Below, piece by piece: positions 39,314 through 46,593 of a stretch of 64,000 nt of DNA. The DNA is from PALSA-270 sp963832765. Its GTDB lineage: Bacteria; Acidobacteriota; Terriglobia; Terriglobales; Acidobacteriaceae. The notes under the pieces are model-generated. The model was not told where the DNA came from, searched no databases, and was given only the letters and a program-made list of their open reading frames with translations. The stretch lies in NCBI GenBank assembly GCA_963832765.1, contig CAWHVI010000004.1:402909-466908 (forward strand). Reading direction: 5' to 3'. The position numbers and the translations under genes were made by a program. Within the stretch, counting starts at the first letter, position 1. Each line of letters begins with the position of its first letter.

Positions 39314-39673
39314 CTAGATTCTTAGGACCGTGGTGTCAGGCAGGAACTCGTTGGGAGGTTGAGAAAGCTCGCCCTGGTCGATCCATCCAGCCATATGCGG
39401 CTCTAGCGATGCGTAGACGGTGGCAACTACGTGCAGGATAGGAACTGATTGCTGTTCGGCCGTAACAACCATTGCACGGCCCGGCTGCGCTCCAGTTTTG
39501 CAGCACGAGTGCGAGTGCGGCGTGTTCGCCGTACCACACATATGGCCCATATGCCTGCAGCATTCATGCGCGTGCGCCGTCACTACCCTCTCTGTTAACG
39601 CGCACCCTAATAAGGGAGCGGCCACCCAACAGAGGGCTAACAAGGCAGACGCGATGGCGGTCGAATACCGCAT
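39314..39673 (-). CDS. Cys/His-rich exported protein, probable metal-response or metal-binding protein
   Basis: 119 residues. A signal peptide (YSTAIASALLALCWVAAPLL) precedes a cluster of metal ligands: HAHECCRHMGHMCG and HSHSCCKTG. The C-terminal half is plain. It lies 66 bases upstream of the TolC gene and probably opens the cus operon. Such short exported Cys/His/Met clusters occur beside copper efflux genes in Acidobacteriota, so periplasmic copper binding is a reasonable inference. No named family is recognised. Confidence 0.7.
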   Translation of the reverse strand: MRYSTAIASALLALCWVAAPLLGCALTERVVTAHAHECCRHMGHMCGTANTPHSHSCCKTGAQPGRAMVVTAEQQSVPILHVVATVYASLEPHMAGWIDQGELSQPPNEFLPDTTVLRI

Positions 39674-39706
39674 GCAATGAGTCTAGGGGCAGCGTGCCAT
39701 GACTGC

Positions 39707-39725
39707 AAGTGATCCAGATCACAAT
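39707..39725. promoter_or_regulatory. CRP/FNR-like palindrome upstream of the cus operon
   Basis: GTGATC (39709-39714) and GATCAC (39717-39722) are perfect inverted arms with a two-base centre. On the minus strand it reads TTGTGATCTGGATCACTT, close to the CRP consensus TGTGA-N6-TCACA. It lies 36 bases before the start of the Cys/His-rich gene. A Crp/Fnr-type regulator is encoded at 60160, but the link is not shown. Confidence 0.5.
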
Positions 39726-39950
39726 CCGAAGTGACTCTGACCCAGGATCTCGACCGCGAAGTGCATCCCGTTCCTGAACTTGTTATATACCGTATGGGGC
39801 GACCGGCCTTTCTCATCTCGACGGAAAGCCGCGAACTTTAGCAGGTCTTTGCGCTCCCCGGACTGGGTGTTCTCCATCCAGGGAGGCCTCCCATCCTACG
39901 AGGATCAGTTCAGGTATCGCCGGCCGGTAAGTTCCAGTTGACAAAGGTGA

Positions 39951-40074
39951 TGGCGGAGGAGGGATTCGAACTTGAGCCGATTTGCAGTGAGCGAAGCGGG
40001 AGCCTGCAGGCGAAATCCCGAGCGTAGCCGAGGGACCCTGAGTCAAAAATGGCGGAGAGGGAGGGATTCGAATC
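39951..40074 (-). other. Two partial tRNA-Ser 3' ends (likely integration scars)
   Basis: The minus strand at 40050-40074 reads GATTCGAATCCCTCCCTCTC then CGCCA, the T-arm and acceptor 3' end of a tRNA-Ser with encoded CCA. A shorter copy is at 39951-39971. No 5' half of the tRNA follows either, so neither is a working gene. Between them lies a dispersed GAGCGAAGCGGGAG / GAGCGTAGCCGAGGGACC repeat. tRNA 3' ends are common integrase attachment sites, and an accessory region begins just right of them. The rest of 39726-40456 shows no gene I can support. Confidence 0.55.
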
Positions 40075-40153
40075 CGCCTAACAACGTAAATTCAACGACA
40101 TGCACGGCCACGGATGGCATATTAGTATCTAACAGGCGATGGTAAACCCAATA

Positions 40154-40166
40154 AACGGATTGCAGA
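40154..40166 (+). repeat. Direct repeat AACGGATTGCAGA, copy 1
   Basis: AACGGATTGCAGA occurs here and at 47719-47731, directly at the end of the integrase gene. Both copies are followed by CGGAT within two bases. The pair brackets the RHS region, the excisionase-like gene and the integrase, about 7.6 kb. It may mark attachment or recombination sites of the element, or debris from a second integrase copy. Confidence 0.35.
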
Positions 40167-40456
40167 CGGATGGCAGATATCTAACTAAGCACCTGCCAGA
40201 CGGCAAGGCCGGGACACAGATCGGCGCGGCCAAGGAACCAAACCCGCAGCTAAAAGAAAAACTTTCAGAACACCGGCAACCAGAGTGTCTGCCTGACTGT
40301 GCCTCTCGGAAATCCCTATCTGTCTGAGAGGACGGGAATTGTACTTCTTTCCATAATTTTCTCTTCCGATGCTCATGTTTCCGTACGCTTACCTTATTGC
40401 TGTATCTCATCGCGTTTGCGGTTCCTCTAGTCGGGCTGCTTGATAGCCTCTGGGGA

Positions 40457-40972
40457 TCAGGGTTGATCGAAGCGCAGTGATGCTGATCGTGAAGCTGCTT
40501 CTTGAGCTAACGAACGAAGACGGGAGACCTCCTCCCTGACAGCGACGTCATCCGTTCGCGCCTCGACCTCAGAGCACTCTTGGATCAGCTGCCTCACTTC
40601 CTCCAGAGACAGGTCAACCGGATCGATATACATCCAAGCAACCTTCGAGAAGATTGGAAAATCAGGAATGAACAATTTCCCATCTTTGTCTCTGCCTAAG
40701 CTCCCGTACCCATTCTTCTTCTCCCAACTCGCAAACTGATCACTCGCCGCCCCGAGCGCACGGTAGATTCCGTTGTAAGCTCGTATGTCCGTAGATTGGA
40801 GTGGCGTCTTTGAAGCATCCAGCAACCGGACAGTAGCCAAAGGCACTCCTTGAGCGTTGCCCTGAGTGTGAAGCTTGTCCTTACCGAATCTCAGTCTGAA
40901 CCCCATCATGTAAAAAGCTCCCAGAATTAACCCCGCTGCCACAACTAGGATGATTGCTACTTTCAGCTTCAT
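40457..40972 (-). CDS. Membrane-anchored protein, possible immunity protein of RHS tip cassette 4
   Basis: 171 residues from ATG 40972, with GGGAG upstream. One N-terminal helix (KVAIILVVAAGLILGAFYMM) is followed by a soluble, charged domain (WMYIDPVDLSLEEVRQLIQE). No family is recognised. The ATG lies one base after the stop of tip cassette 4, so the two are translated together, the usual pattern for a toxin and its immunity protein. That role is inferred only from position and from the same pattern in three neighbouring cassettes. Confidence 0.55.
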   Translation of the reverse strand: MKLKVAIILVVAAGLILGAFYMMGFRLRFGKDKLHTQGNAQGVPLATVRLLDASKTPLQSTDIRAYNGIYRALGAASDQFASWEKKNGYGSLGRDKDGKLFIPDFPIFSKVAWMYIDPVDLSLEEVRQLIQECSEVEARTDDVAVREEVSRLRSLAQEAASRSASLRFDQP

Positions 40973-40973
40973 C

Positions 40974-41399
40974 TCAGCTCCCCGGTGTCGGATATGAAGT
41001 GACGACTGTGGAACAGCCCGCAGTGACCACGCGGTTAGAGGCGGTGTGAGCACCGGTCGGATCAGTCCCGAAGTCGTATGTGGCAAACGGCGCAAGAATT
41101 TGGGGGAGTGTGAAGTTGAAAACGTGTGACGTACCTTGAATATCCTCTGATCCAAAGAGATACGTCGCAGCATTTATGACCGTGATGCCGAACCAGTTTC
41201 CTCGGTATTGAGACTTGCCCGGCATCCCCGTCGTATGGTTCTGGAGAATGTGATCTTTGGATGTGACTCCGCCCGGATGAATTGGCTGAGAGTAGTCCAA
41301 GTTGAACGCATTAAGGCGGTTGCAGGGCTGAGGAGTTTGTGGCCCGTTATTTGGGGCAACAGCGGGACCTGACACGGTTTTTCCGCTCCACTCCGGCAA
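40974..41399 (-). CDS. Displaced RHS C-terminal tip, cassette 4
   Basis: 141 residues without RHS core. It begins at a TTG directly after the coupling-protein fragment. The junction reads AVAPNNGPQTPQPCNRLNAF, matching the AANNG motif of the other tips, and its DNA CCCGTTATTTGGGGC (41343-41357) differs by two bases from the shared 15-mer. The rest is Gly/Thr/Asn-rich with hydrophobic stretches (GITVINAATYLFGSEDI) and ends CSTVVTSYPTPGS. The tip's activity is unknown. A membrane-anchored protein follows one base later. Confidence 0.55.
   Translation of the reverse strand: MPEWSGKTVSGPAVAPNNGPQTPQPCNRLNAFNLDYSQPIHPGGVTSKDHILQNHTTGMPGKSQYRGNWFGITVINAATYLFGSEDIQGTSHVFNFTLPQILAPFATYDFGTDPTGAHTASNRVVTAGCSTVVTSYPTPGS
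41343..41357 (-). repeat. RHS tip junction repeat, degenerate copy (cassette 4)
   Basis: CCCGTTATTTGGGGC on the plus strand, 13 of 15 bases like the exact copies at 43607, 44392 and 45486. It encodes APNNG on the minus strand. Confidence 0.55.
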
Positions 41400-41401
41400 C
41401 C

Positions 41402-42180
41402 CTATTGCGAGCGTGGACTTAGACCACGCGATGCCCTGATGCAGTCCTGGTTCGCCTCGTCGGTGCGTAAAAAGATTTTCGTTGCAGGCTGCGAGAGCAT
41501 GGCTTCGGCTTTGCGTCCGTACAGTTCCTCAAGCTGGCTGCGCCCCTGGAAGCCCAGCACCACGGGATTGCCCACCCTTGCGGCTCTCCGTGATCGCCGT
41601 GTGCAACTGCGGCAACGCATGAAGGCTTTGCAACTCGTCGAGGATGAACCACACCGGGCGCACTCCTGGTTTGCCCTGGTTCATCATGCGCAGCACCAGC
41701 ATGTCCAGCCACATGCTCACCAGTGGCCGCAGTCGCTCGCGGAACTCCGGGGGACTGGTGATAAACAACCATCCTTGCCGGTGCTTCGCCCATTCGAGTG
41801 CCGTCCAACTGGTTTTCACTTCGTCGCGTCGCGGCAAGAGTTTCAGCGCATTCGATACGCTGTTGAGCGTGGCGATCATTCCGCCGCGCTGCGGACCCGC
41901 GTCGGGATAGATCGCTGCCGCGTGCTCGGTGTCCTTGAGTCTCTTTGCCAGTTCGCGCTCGTCGCGCAAGATCGCCAGCAGTTCTTCCGGCGTGCGCTTC
42001 GGCTGCTCGATCAGCAAGTGCGCGAAGATTTGGCGTGGCACCATCACGAAAAACGGATTCGTGCGCGGATCGTCTTTGAACAACGCAGCGGCCAGGCCCT
42101 CGGCTTCCGCCTCGTGCTGCACTTCATCGCACGGCGACCAGTAGGGCATCCGCGCGCGGTACTCGGCAGCAACCCTCCCA
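41402..42180 (-). pseudogene. Type IV secretion coupling-protein (TraD/VirD4-like) fragment, frameshifted
   Basis: The fragment reads EYRARMPYWSPCDEVQHEAE at its left end, then ILAILRDERELAKRL-like helices. It contains the ATPase Walker B region VWFILDELQSLHALPQLHTA. An extra base in a GGG run near 41571-41573 breaks the frame; removing it gives KGGNPVVLGFQGRSQLEELY and ATKIFLRTDEANQ. Both the N-terminal Walker A part and the C-terminus are missing, so it is non-functional. Such proteins feed DNA or protein to conjugation machines. Its presence points to an integrative conjugative element once at this site. Confidence 0.68.
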
Positions 42181-42450
42181 GGGGTGACGTGTCACCCTCA
42201 CACCCGACGCCGAAGGCGGCGCGCTTTTGACTTTGGCTGATACCGCACAGTAACCCGCGAAACCGACGCCCGGAACCACCCAACAACGGCACCTCCGGAC
42301 AGCCGAACCACCCCGGCAGCCAGAACCGGGAACGGCAGCGGCGGATCGGCAGCTAAGGAAAAAATCTCACCCGGAGACCCGGAGACTTCACACCTCGCAG
42401 ATCGATCGCAGGCTACAGCCGCACAGGAACGCGAAGGGCGGGCACTCTGT

Positions 42451-42708
42451 TCAGTGGCGGGATAGCGGGGCAGCCGTTTTCTGGTGAACGGCCCGGATCG
42501 GGATTTCCAGATGCACGTTCCCGTTCCTCAAGTCCACCGTCTCGGTCACGGGCTGACCTTCGAGGGCAGGGAGTTCAACAGGCGGATGGGCGGGATTCTT
42601 CGGCGGCATCCCGGCGCGGTTTATGATCCGGTCAACACGCCCGCACCCCAGTAGAACCACCAGCGCGGCTCCAAAGACGCGGACGCGGCTCATTCGGTTT
42701 CTGCTCAA
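42451..42708 (-). CDS. RHS-type N-terminal lipoprotein stub (85 aa)
   Basis: It starts MSRNRMSRVRVFGAALVVLL and has a lipobox-like VLLGCG. It then continues to TETVDLRNGNVHLEIPIRAV, the segment that opens many RHS proteins, and stops after 85 residues. The expected YD-repeat core is absent. Its ATG overlaps the stop of the membrane gene upstream by four bases. It is probably the 5' stub of a second RHS gene lost by rearrangement. The stretch 42181-42450 between this stub and the coupling-protein fragment shows no gene I can support. Confidence 0.5.
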   Translation of the reverse strand: MSRNRMSRVRVFGAALVVLLGCGRVDRIINRAGMPPKNPAHPPVELPALEGQPVTETVDLRNGNVHLEIPIRAVHQKTAAPLSRH

Positions 42709-43220
42709 TGGATCAGGGACATCACCGCAAGGAAGGCGAAGAACACACCGCAGAGCCTCACAAACAGCATTACCTTCGGAGCAGCCGACGGCGTTACTGA
42801 TCGCCCAGCAGGCCAGACGCGTTCAAAGACGGCCACGGCCTTTGCCGGGAAAACGGCCATTAGCACACCTGCAAGAACCATGAAAACAGAAAGGGCAATC
42901 ATCCCCGATGTCGGAGAGTTGGGAAGCGCCCCGCTGACGGGAGCTGCCGTGTGACTCGTCGCTCGTCCAGTGAGCACAAGATAAATCTCCGAAGCAGCTA
43001 CATAGGAGAACCAGCAACCCACAGCAAGGATCGCTAGCCCGGCGACGCGGTTACCCAATCGGATGAGTGGATTCAGGCGCTTCGGGCTGGGCTCGGTCCA
43101 GCGGCCAGCGAAGCTCATCGCTTCTGTAAGTCTGTCCCACCGCGCAGGGAGGAAACACATCATGAATCCCCAAACGCCAGCGAACAACCCGATTAGCAGC
43201 ATCATTACAAGAATCAGCAT
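42705..43220 (-). CDS. Polytopic membrane protein, possible immunity protein of RHS tip cassette 3
   Basis: 171 residues from ATG 43220, 32 bases after tip cassette 3. Four predicted helices: MLILVMMLLIGLFAGVWGFM, LAILAVGCWFSYVAASEIYL, IALSVFMVLAGVLMAVF and KVMLFVRLCGVFFAFLAVM. No family is recognised. Its position after an orphan RHS tip suggests it protects the cell from that tip at the membrane; this is inference. Its stop overlaps the start of the RHS stub. Confidence 0.6.
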   Translation of the reverse strand: MLILVMMLLIGLFAGVWGFMMCFLPARWDRLTEAMSFAGRWTEPSPKRLNPLIRLGNRVAGLAILAVGCWFSYVAASEIYLVLTGRATSHTAAPVSGALPNSPTSGMIALSVFMVLAGVLMAVFPAKAVAVFERVWPAGRSVTPSAAPKVMLFVRLCGVFFAFLAVMSLIH

Positions 43221-43252
43221 AGAGTTCCTCCCAACGCTCTCTGTCTCTTCTC

Positions 43253-43681
43253 CTAGGGGATAGTCGTGCAGCCGCCGTAGGTGTACGAACCGGAAAGCCC
43301 CACACCAGAGACTGTTGGCCCGCCGATCGTTCCAGATGAGTTGGTCGAGGCCTGGTATCCCAGGAATAAGTTGGCTCCAAAGGAGTAGCCCCAACTGCTT
43401 TGTACATTCGTCCAATTCCCCATATTGCCTTCGTTCAGAATGCCCACTGTGACCGCCTTGGTCGGTGGGACAGAAGCTCCGGCCCCAAAATTAGCGCAAA
43501 GTGTTTTGGTCGAGGCTTGGTAGGTAATCTGCGCTGCGAGTATCTCGTTGACTGAGATGAAAACTGGATGGTTTTTCAGATAGTTCACTGCGTTCTGAAA
43601 CCAACCCCCGTTGTTTGCGGCTTGTGCGATATTCATCAAGCGCCCAGCACCGTCGTAGCTGTAGATGTCAGGTTTTGGCAT
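43253..43681 (-). CDS. Displaced RHS C-terminal tip, cassette 3
   Basis: 142 residues from ATG 43681. It opens with a short YD-repeat-like leader (IYSYDGAGRLMNIAQ) leading into AANNGG, then a tip domain (VNYLKNHPVFISVNEILAAQ, WGYSFGANLFLGYQASTNSS) ending in SGSYTYGGCTTIP. There is no core repeat shell, so it cannot be exported like a full RHS. Such orphan tips can swap onto a full-length RHS by recombination through the shared leader. The biochemical activity is unknown. It overlaps the upstream membrane gene by 14 bases. Confidence 0.65.
   Translation of the reverse strand: MPKPDIYSYDGAGRLMNIAQAANNGGWFQNAVNYLKNHPVFISVNEILAAQITYQASTKTLCANFGAGASVPPTKAVTVGILNEGNMGNWTNVQSSWGYSFGANLFLGYQASTNSSGTIGGPTVSGVGLSGSYTYGGCTTIP
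43607..43621 (-). repeat. RHS tip junction repeat, exact copy (cassette 3)
   Basis: CCCGTTGTTTGCGGC on the plus strand; the minus strand encodes AANNG. Identical to the copies at 44392 and 45486. Confidence 0.75.
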
Positions 43682-43943
43682 CCGTCTTTTGAGGCGCACG
43701 GATGATCCAGTACACCTCGATGCACAGCACGACGATTCCCCCAACAAGACCGATCCACTCTTGCTCGGCAACGGCCCAGCCGCACACAACCAACAGAATG
43801 ACAACTCCCACACCTCGCCACAGCGGGCCTATGTTGTGCTTTGACTTTTCACCGGCCACGAACCACAGCAGCGAAGCCCCGATGCCACCAAGTATCCAGT
43901 GGCGTTTAGCAAACTCCGATAACGTGCTCTGCACTATATCCAT
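43668..43943 (-). CDS. Small membrane protein, possible immunity protein of RHS tip cassette 2
   Basis: 91 residues from ATG 43943, 40 bases after tip cassette 2. Three hydrophobic segments: HWILGGIGASLLWFVAG, GVGVVILLVVCGWAVA and IGLVGGIVVLCIEVYWII, with a basic tail. No family is recognised. Immunity to the preceding tip is inferred from gene order. Its end overlaps the start of tip cassette 3 by 14 bases. Confidence 0.6.
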   Translation of the reverse strand: MDIVQSTLSEFAKRHWILGGIGASLLWFVAGEKSKHNIGPLWRGVGVVILLVVCGWAVAEQEWIGLVGGIVVLCIEVYWIIRAPQKTDAKT

Positions 43944-43983
43944 GCTCACCTCGGCGTCACAGTTGTCCCCAATGGCGTCGTTA

Positions 43984-44457
43984 TCACGGTACCGATGGGA
44001 GACTGAAGCTAAGCGTGGCATCTGGGAGATAGCTGCAGAAATCACGTACACCGGCATCAATCGCAGTAGCGAAAGGAATGAGCAATAAACCAGCCGGGCC
44101 TGCAGAGGATGACTCGACGGCGTTGATGCCGGCTGCCGTCGGCGCAGTAATGATGGTAGATTCCCCGCCAGTGATGGACAGGAACTCTGTGTTTCCTATT
44201 GCGGTGCTAGCCTTTGATACGGCGTAGACGGTCGCCGCTTTGGCTCCCGGAACGACGGTCCAGTCAGGCCAAGCTTCCTTAACATTCACGATTCCGTTGA
44301 TCGCGCTAAAGAACTTTACAGCCGATCCCGCTTTGGAGTTGTTGAAGCTGTTGAGGCAGTTGTTGCCCTTCCGCCCCTTCAACTGAAGAGGCCCGTTGTT
44401 TGCGGCAACAGGAACACTCGACAAACTCCCAGCCTCGTCATAGTTGTAGATCATCAC
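43984..44457 (-). CDS. Displaced RHS C-terminal tip, cassette 2
   Basis: 157 residues. The leader IYNYDEAGSLSSVPVAANNG repeats the YD-like start and AANNG junction seen in cassette 3, then the tip follows (GRKGNNCLNSFNNSKAGSAV, AGPAGLLLIPFATAIDAGV). No known toxin fold is recognised. The start overlaps the stop of the upstream membrane gene by four bases. It resembles the orphan C-terminal modules of polymorphic toxin systems, but toxicity is not shown. Confidence 0.65.
   Translation of the reverse strand: MMIYNYDEAGSLSSVPVAANNGPLQLKGRKGNNCLNSFNNSKAGSAVKFFSAINGIVNVKEAWPDWTVVPGAKAATVYAVSKASTAIGNTEFLSITGGESTIITAPTAAGINAVESSSAGPAGLLLIPFATAIDAGVRDFCSYLPDATLSFSLPSVP
44392..44406 (-). repeat. RHS tip junction repeat, exact copy (cassette 2)
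   Basis: CCCGTTGTTTGCGGC on the plus strand; the minus strand encodes AANNG. Identical to the copies at 43607 and 45486. Confidence 0.75.
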
Positions 44458-44996
44458 GTTGTCACGTTCGTCTCTGGGCGACGTTGTAGGCGGTCATAAG
44501 CCCACGCGCCCACAAGGCAGGCAAAGCCGATGGCCAGCGCTATTAGCATGACGCGCGGTGCTACAGCCTGCCAAAAAAAACAAAAGATGAAGATCAACAA
44601 TGCGATGCGATCGGGCAGCGTCAACTTGTGGTTCGTGAACGTGAACGATAGCGCAGCAGCAGCGGCAAAAAACACTATCAGAAGTGCGGCCTCAAGCCGA
44701 GAAACCGGGACTTCCGGATGGTTCACCGCATGTCCATTCATAAGCATGAGTATGCTGCCCACAACCCCATAGGCGAGAAGCCCGGGAAAGACTTTTACCC
44801 ACCTGTCCATTGTAAGAACGAGCACCAATGCCGCGATGCCGAGAAGCATCCATCCAACCGCTGGCGAATGGGGGCTTGGTGTAAATGCGATGGCCATACC
44901 CGCAAACACCAAGCCCAACCAGACGAAACCGAGCAGCCAAGCTCCAGCACGTCGAAATCCGCTCTTGATTTGTTTCCCAACCGTATCTTCGCTCAT
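44454..44996 (-). CDS. Polytopic membrane protein, possible immunity protein of the main RHS tip
   Basis: 180 residues starting nine bases after the RHS gene. Five or six predicted helices: WLLGFVWLGLVFAGMAIAF, VGWMLLGIAALVLVLTM, LLAYGVVGSILMLMNG, LLIVFFAAAAALSFTF, IALLIFIFCFFWQAVAPRVM and LIALAIGFACLVGAWAY. No family is recognised. Immediate position after an RHS C-terminus is typical of immunity genes, so that is the working hypothesis. Confidence 0.6.
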   Translation of the reverse strand: MSEDTVGKQIKSGFRRAGAWLLGFVWLGLVFAGMAIAFTPSPHSPAVGWMLLGIAALVLVLTMDRWVKVFPGLLAYGVVGSILMLMNGHAVNHPEVPVSRLEAALLIVFFAAAAALSFTFTNHKLTLPDRIALLIFIFCFFWQAVAPRVMLIALAIGFACLVGAWAYDRLQRRPETNVTT

Positions 44997-45005
44997 TGCC
45001 GTGCC

Positions 45006-46268
45006 TCATTGCGGTATCGCACAGTTGATTGCCTCAGCGCCCGTAAAGCCTATATCGACTGCTGTTCGCGTCGCGAAGCTCATACCAAGGCTGAGTGCGT
45101 TTCCGATTCTGCCGAGCACCGCTTTCACTCCTCCAGAAGCTTGGCTCAGCGCAACTGCCGATCTTCCCGGTGTACCAGCGAGATTCAGTGACATGATGCT
45201 GGAGGTTCTTCTGCCAAAGGTTGTGGCTGACCCCATCGCCGTACTGACCAAGCCCGGCGCATCAGCGGCCATGGTTGCCCCAGCATCAGCAGTCGAACCA
45301 AAGAAGAATGTGTTGATGGAATTTCCCGTTACTGTGCCTACGAGGACGTTGGACGAGTACGACGTATTTGTTCCCGTCGCCACATTGGCAGCAAGTTCCA
45401 CACTCCCGCCGATGCTGTAAGTATTCGCATTCGCCGACATGCAGTTCTTCCAAGTCTGGCCCGGTTGGCGAATGCCGAGAGTGAACCCGTTGTTTGCGGC
45501 ACCGCCGTTGCCACCGTGGTTTTGGAAGCACTGCGGGTAGTGGAAGAGGTTGCAGAGAGCAGGAACATTACTGTTGTACGGTATTCTGTCGTCATCCACC
45601 GGGTTTCTGGCCATGATGGGATCAAGGGGAGCGACCGGAGGCGCCGTAACATCAGTGCAGTAATCCGGATTAGCATGACTGTCGGTGCAGCCCGTCAATA
45701 GTCCCCAGACATCGGTGAAGTTCAACGGCATATTTCCCACGTACGCATAGCGGTTCCAGCTCTGCGGGTTCATCGGGTTCACCGCCGCCAGCCCCGCCGG
45801 ATCGGGCGACAGCCACCGCCCTTGCACTGGCGTCTGCTCACGATAAAGAAAATCATACAGCCCGCCCGCCCCGCCGGAGGAGCTGCTCTTCGTATCCTGA
45901 TTCTGCCCGGTGAAAGATAGGTCTTGCGTTCCCGATCCCGCGTAGTTTTCTCCAAATGGTGCATAGGCCACGCTGTAGTACAGGGTGCGGCTGGTGGTCG
46001 TCGCCAGCCGCGAACTCCCCAGCCAGTCGGCATGGCGATAGTAAGCCAGACCGCTCGACGTGTACACCGCCTGCGCCCCTCCGGGAAGCGCCACGAACGC
46101 CTTCACCAGAGTGGAACCGTTCATCAGCGCTAGCTTGCCCGTCGGGCCATAGGCGATTTCCTGATAGCTCGAACTGCAGCTCGATCCCTTTTGCTGTTCC
46201 GCCATGCGTCCTAATGCATCATAGATCAGGCAAACCCCACTCGAGGTGCCCGAATCCACCGTAATCAT
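45006..46268 (-). CDS. RHS repeat-associated core C-terminal fragment with variable tip (cassette 1)
   Basis: 420 residues; coding similarity extends to about 46318 (HTYSCDAAGKMITVDS) before a stop, so most of the RHS shell is missing. It has YD repeats, the core YREQTPVQGRWLSPDPAGL and NRYAYVGNMPLNFTDVWGL, then a variable tip of about 220 residues. The tip contains GGAANNGFTLGIRQPGQTW and hydrophobic segments and ends EAINCAIPQ. Intact RHS proteins encapsulate and deliver C-terminal toxins. This one is cut by the border of the integrase unit and probably cannot be delivered. It heads the run of tip and membrane-protein cassettes. Confidence 0.8.
   Translation of the reverse strand: MITVDSGTSSGVCLIYDALGRMAEQQKGSSCSSSYQEIAYGPTGKLALMNGSTLVKAFVALPGGAQAVYTSSGLAYYRHADWLGSSRLATTTSRTLYYSVAYAPFGENYAGSGTQDLSFTGQNQDTKSSSSGGAGGLYDFLYREQTPVQGRWLSPDPAGLAAVNPMNPQSWNRYAYVGNMPLNFTDVWGLLTGCTDSHANPDYCTDVTAPPVAPLDPIMARNPVDDDRIPYNSNVPALCNLFHYPQCFQNHGGNGGAANNGFTLGIRQPGQTWKNCMSANANTYSIGGSVELAANVATGTNTSYSSNVLVGTVTGNSINTFFFGSTADAGATMAADAPGLVSTAMGSATTFGRRTSSIMSLNLAGTPGRSAVALSQASGGVKAVLGRIGNALSLGMSFATRTAVDIGFTGAEAINCAIPQ
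45486..45500 (-). repeat. RHS tip junction repeat, exact copy (cassette 1, inside the RHS gene)
   Basis: CCCGTTGTTTGCGGC on the plus strand; the minus strand encodes AANNG. Identical to the copies at 43607 and 44392, so it could recombine with them. Confidence 0.75.
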
Positions 46269-46332
46269 CTTGCCTGCCGCGTCACAGGAGTAGGTGTGCG
46301 ACGCCGATCCTTCCCCTCAATGTGGTGCGCCC

Positions 46333-46593
46333 GTGACAATCTCTCAGCAGTTTGAACAGACTCCGGGAACTGAGTGGCTGACCGCGATCGAGGCCGCGCA
46401 ATACCTAAAGATCAAGTCTCGCACGCTCTTGCTATGGGTTCGCCAGGGCAAGATGAAAGCGTTTGCTCTTTCGGGCGCAAAGCGCCGAGTCTGGCGCTTT
46501 CGGAAGACTGACTTAGACGCCGCTTTTCAGGAATCCACCGTGATAACATTCGAGCCGCCATCCGTGGGCCCTGCGGAAAGGACGGAGCAATGA
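46333..46593 (+). CDS. Excisionase-like helix-turn-helix protein
   Basis: 86 residues from GTG 46333; the frame is open from 46294, but that part lies in decayed RHS coding sequence. The HTH_17/MerR-like domain reads WLTAIEAAQYLKIKSRTLLL, then WVRQGKMKAFALSGAKRRVW, typical of excisionase and torsion-control proteins. Its stop overlaps the integrase start by four bases. It probably steers the integrase between integration and excision. Confidence 0.78.
   Translation: MTISQQFEQTPGTEWLTAIEAAQYLKIKSRTLLLWVRQGKMKAFALSGAKRRVWRFRKTDLDAAFQESTVITFEPPSVGPAERTEQ

Noticed and set aside
38180..39325. 381-aa plus-strand ORF
   Set aside because: A long open frame opposite the TolC-family gene, caused by codon bias; the real gene is on the minus strand.
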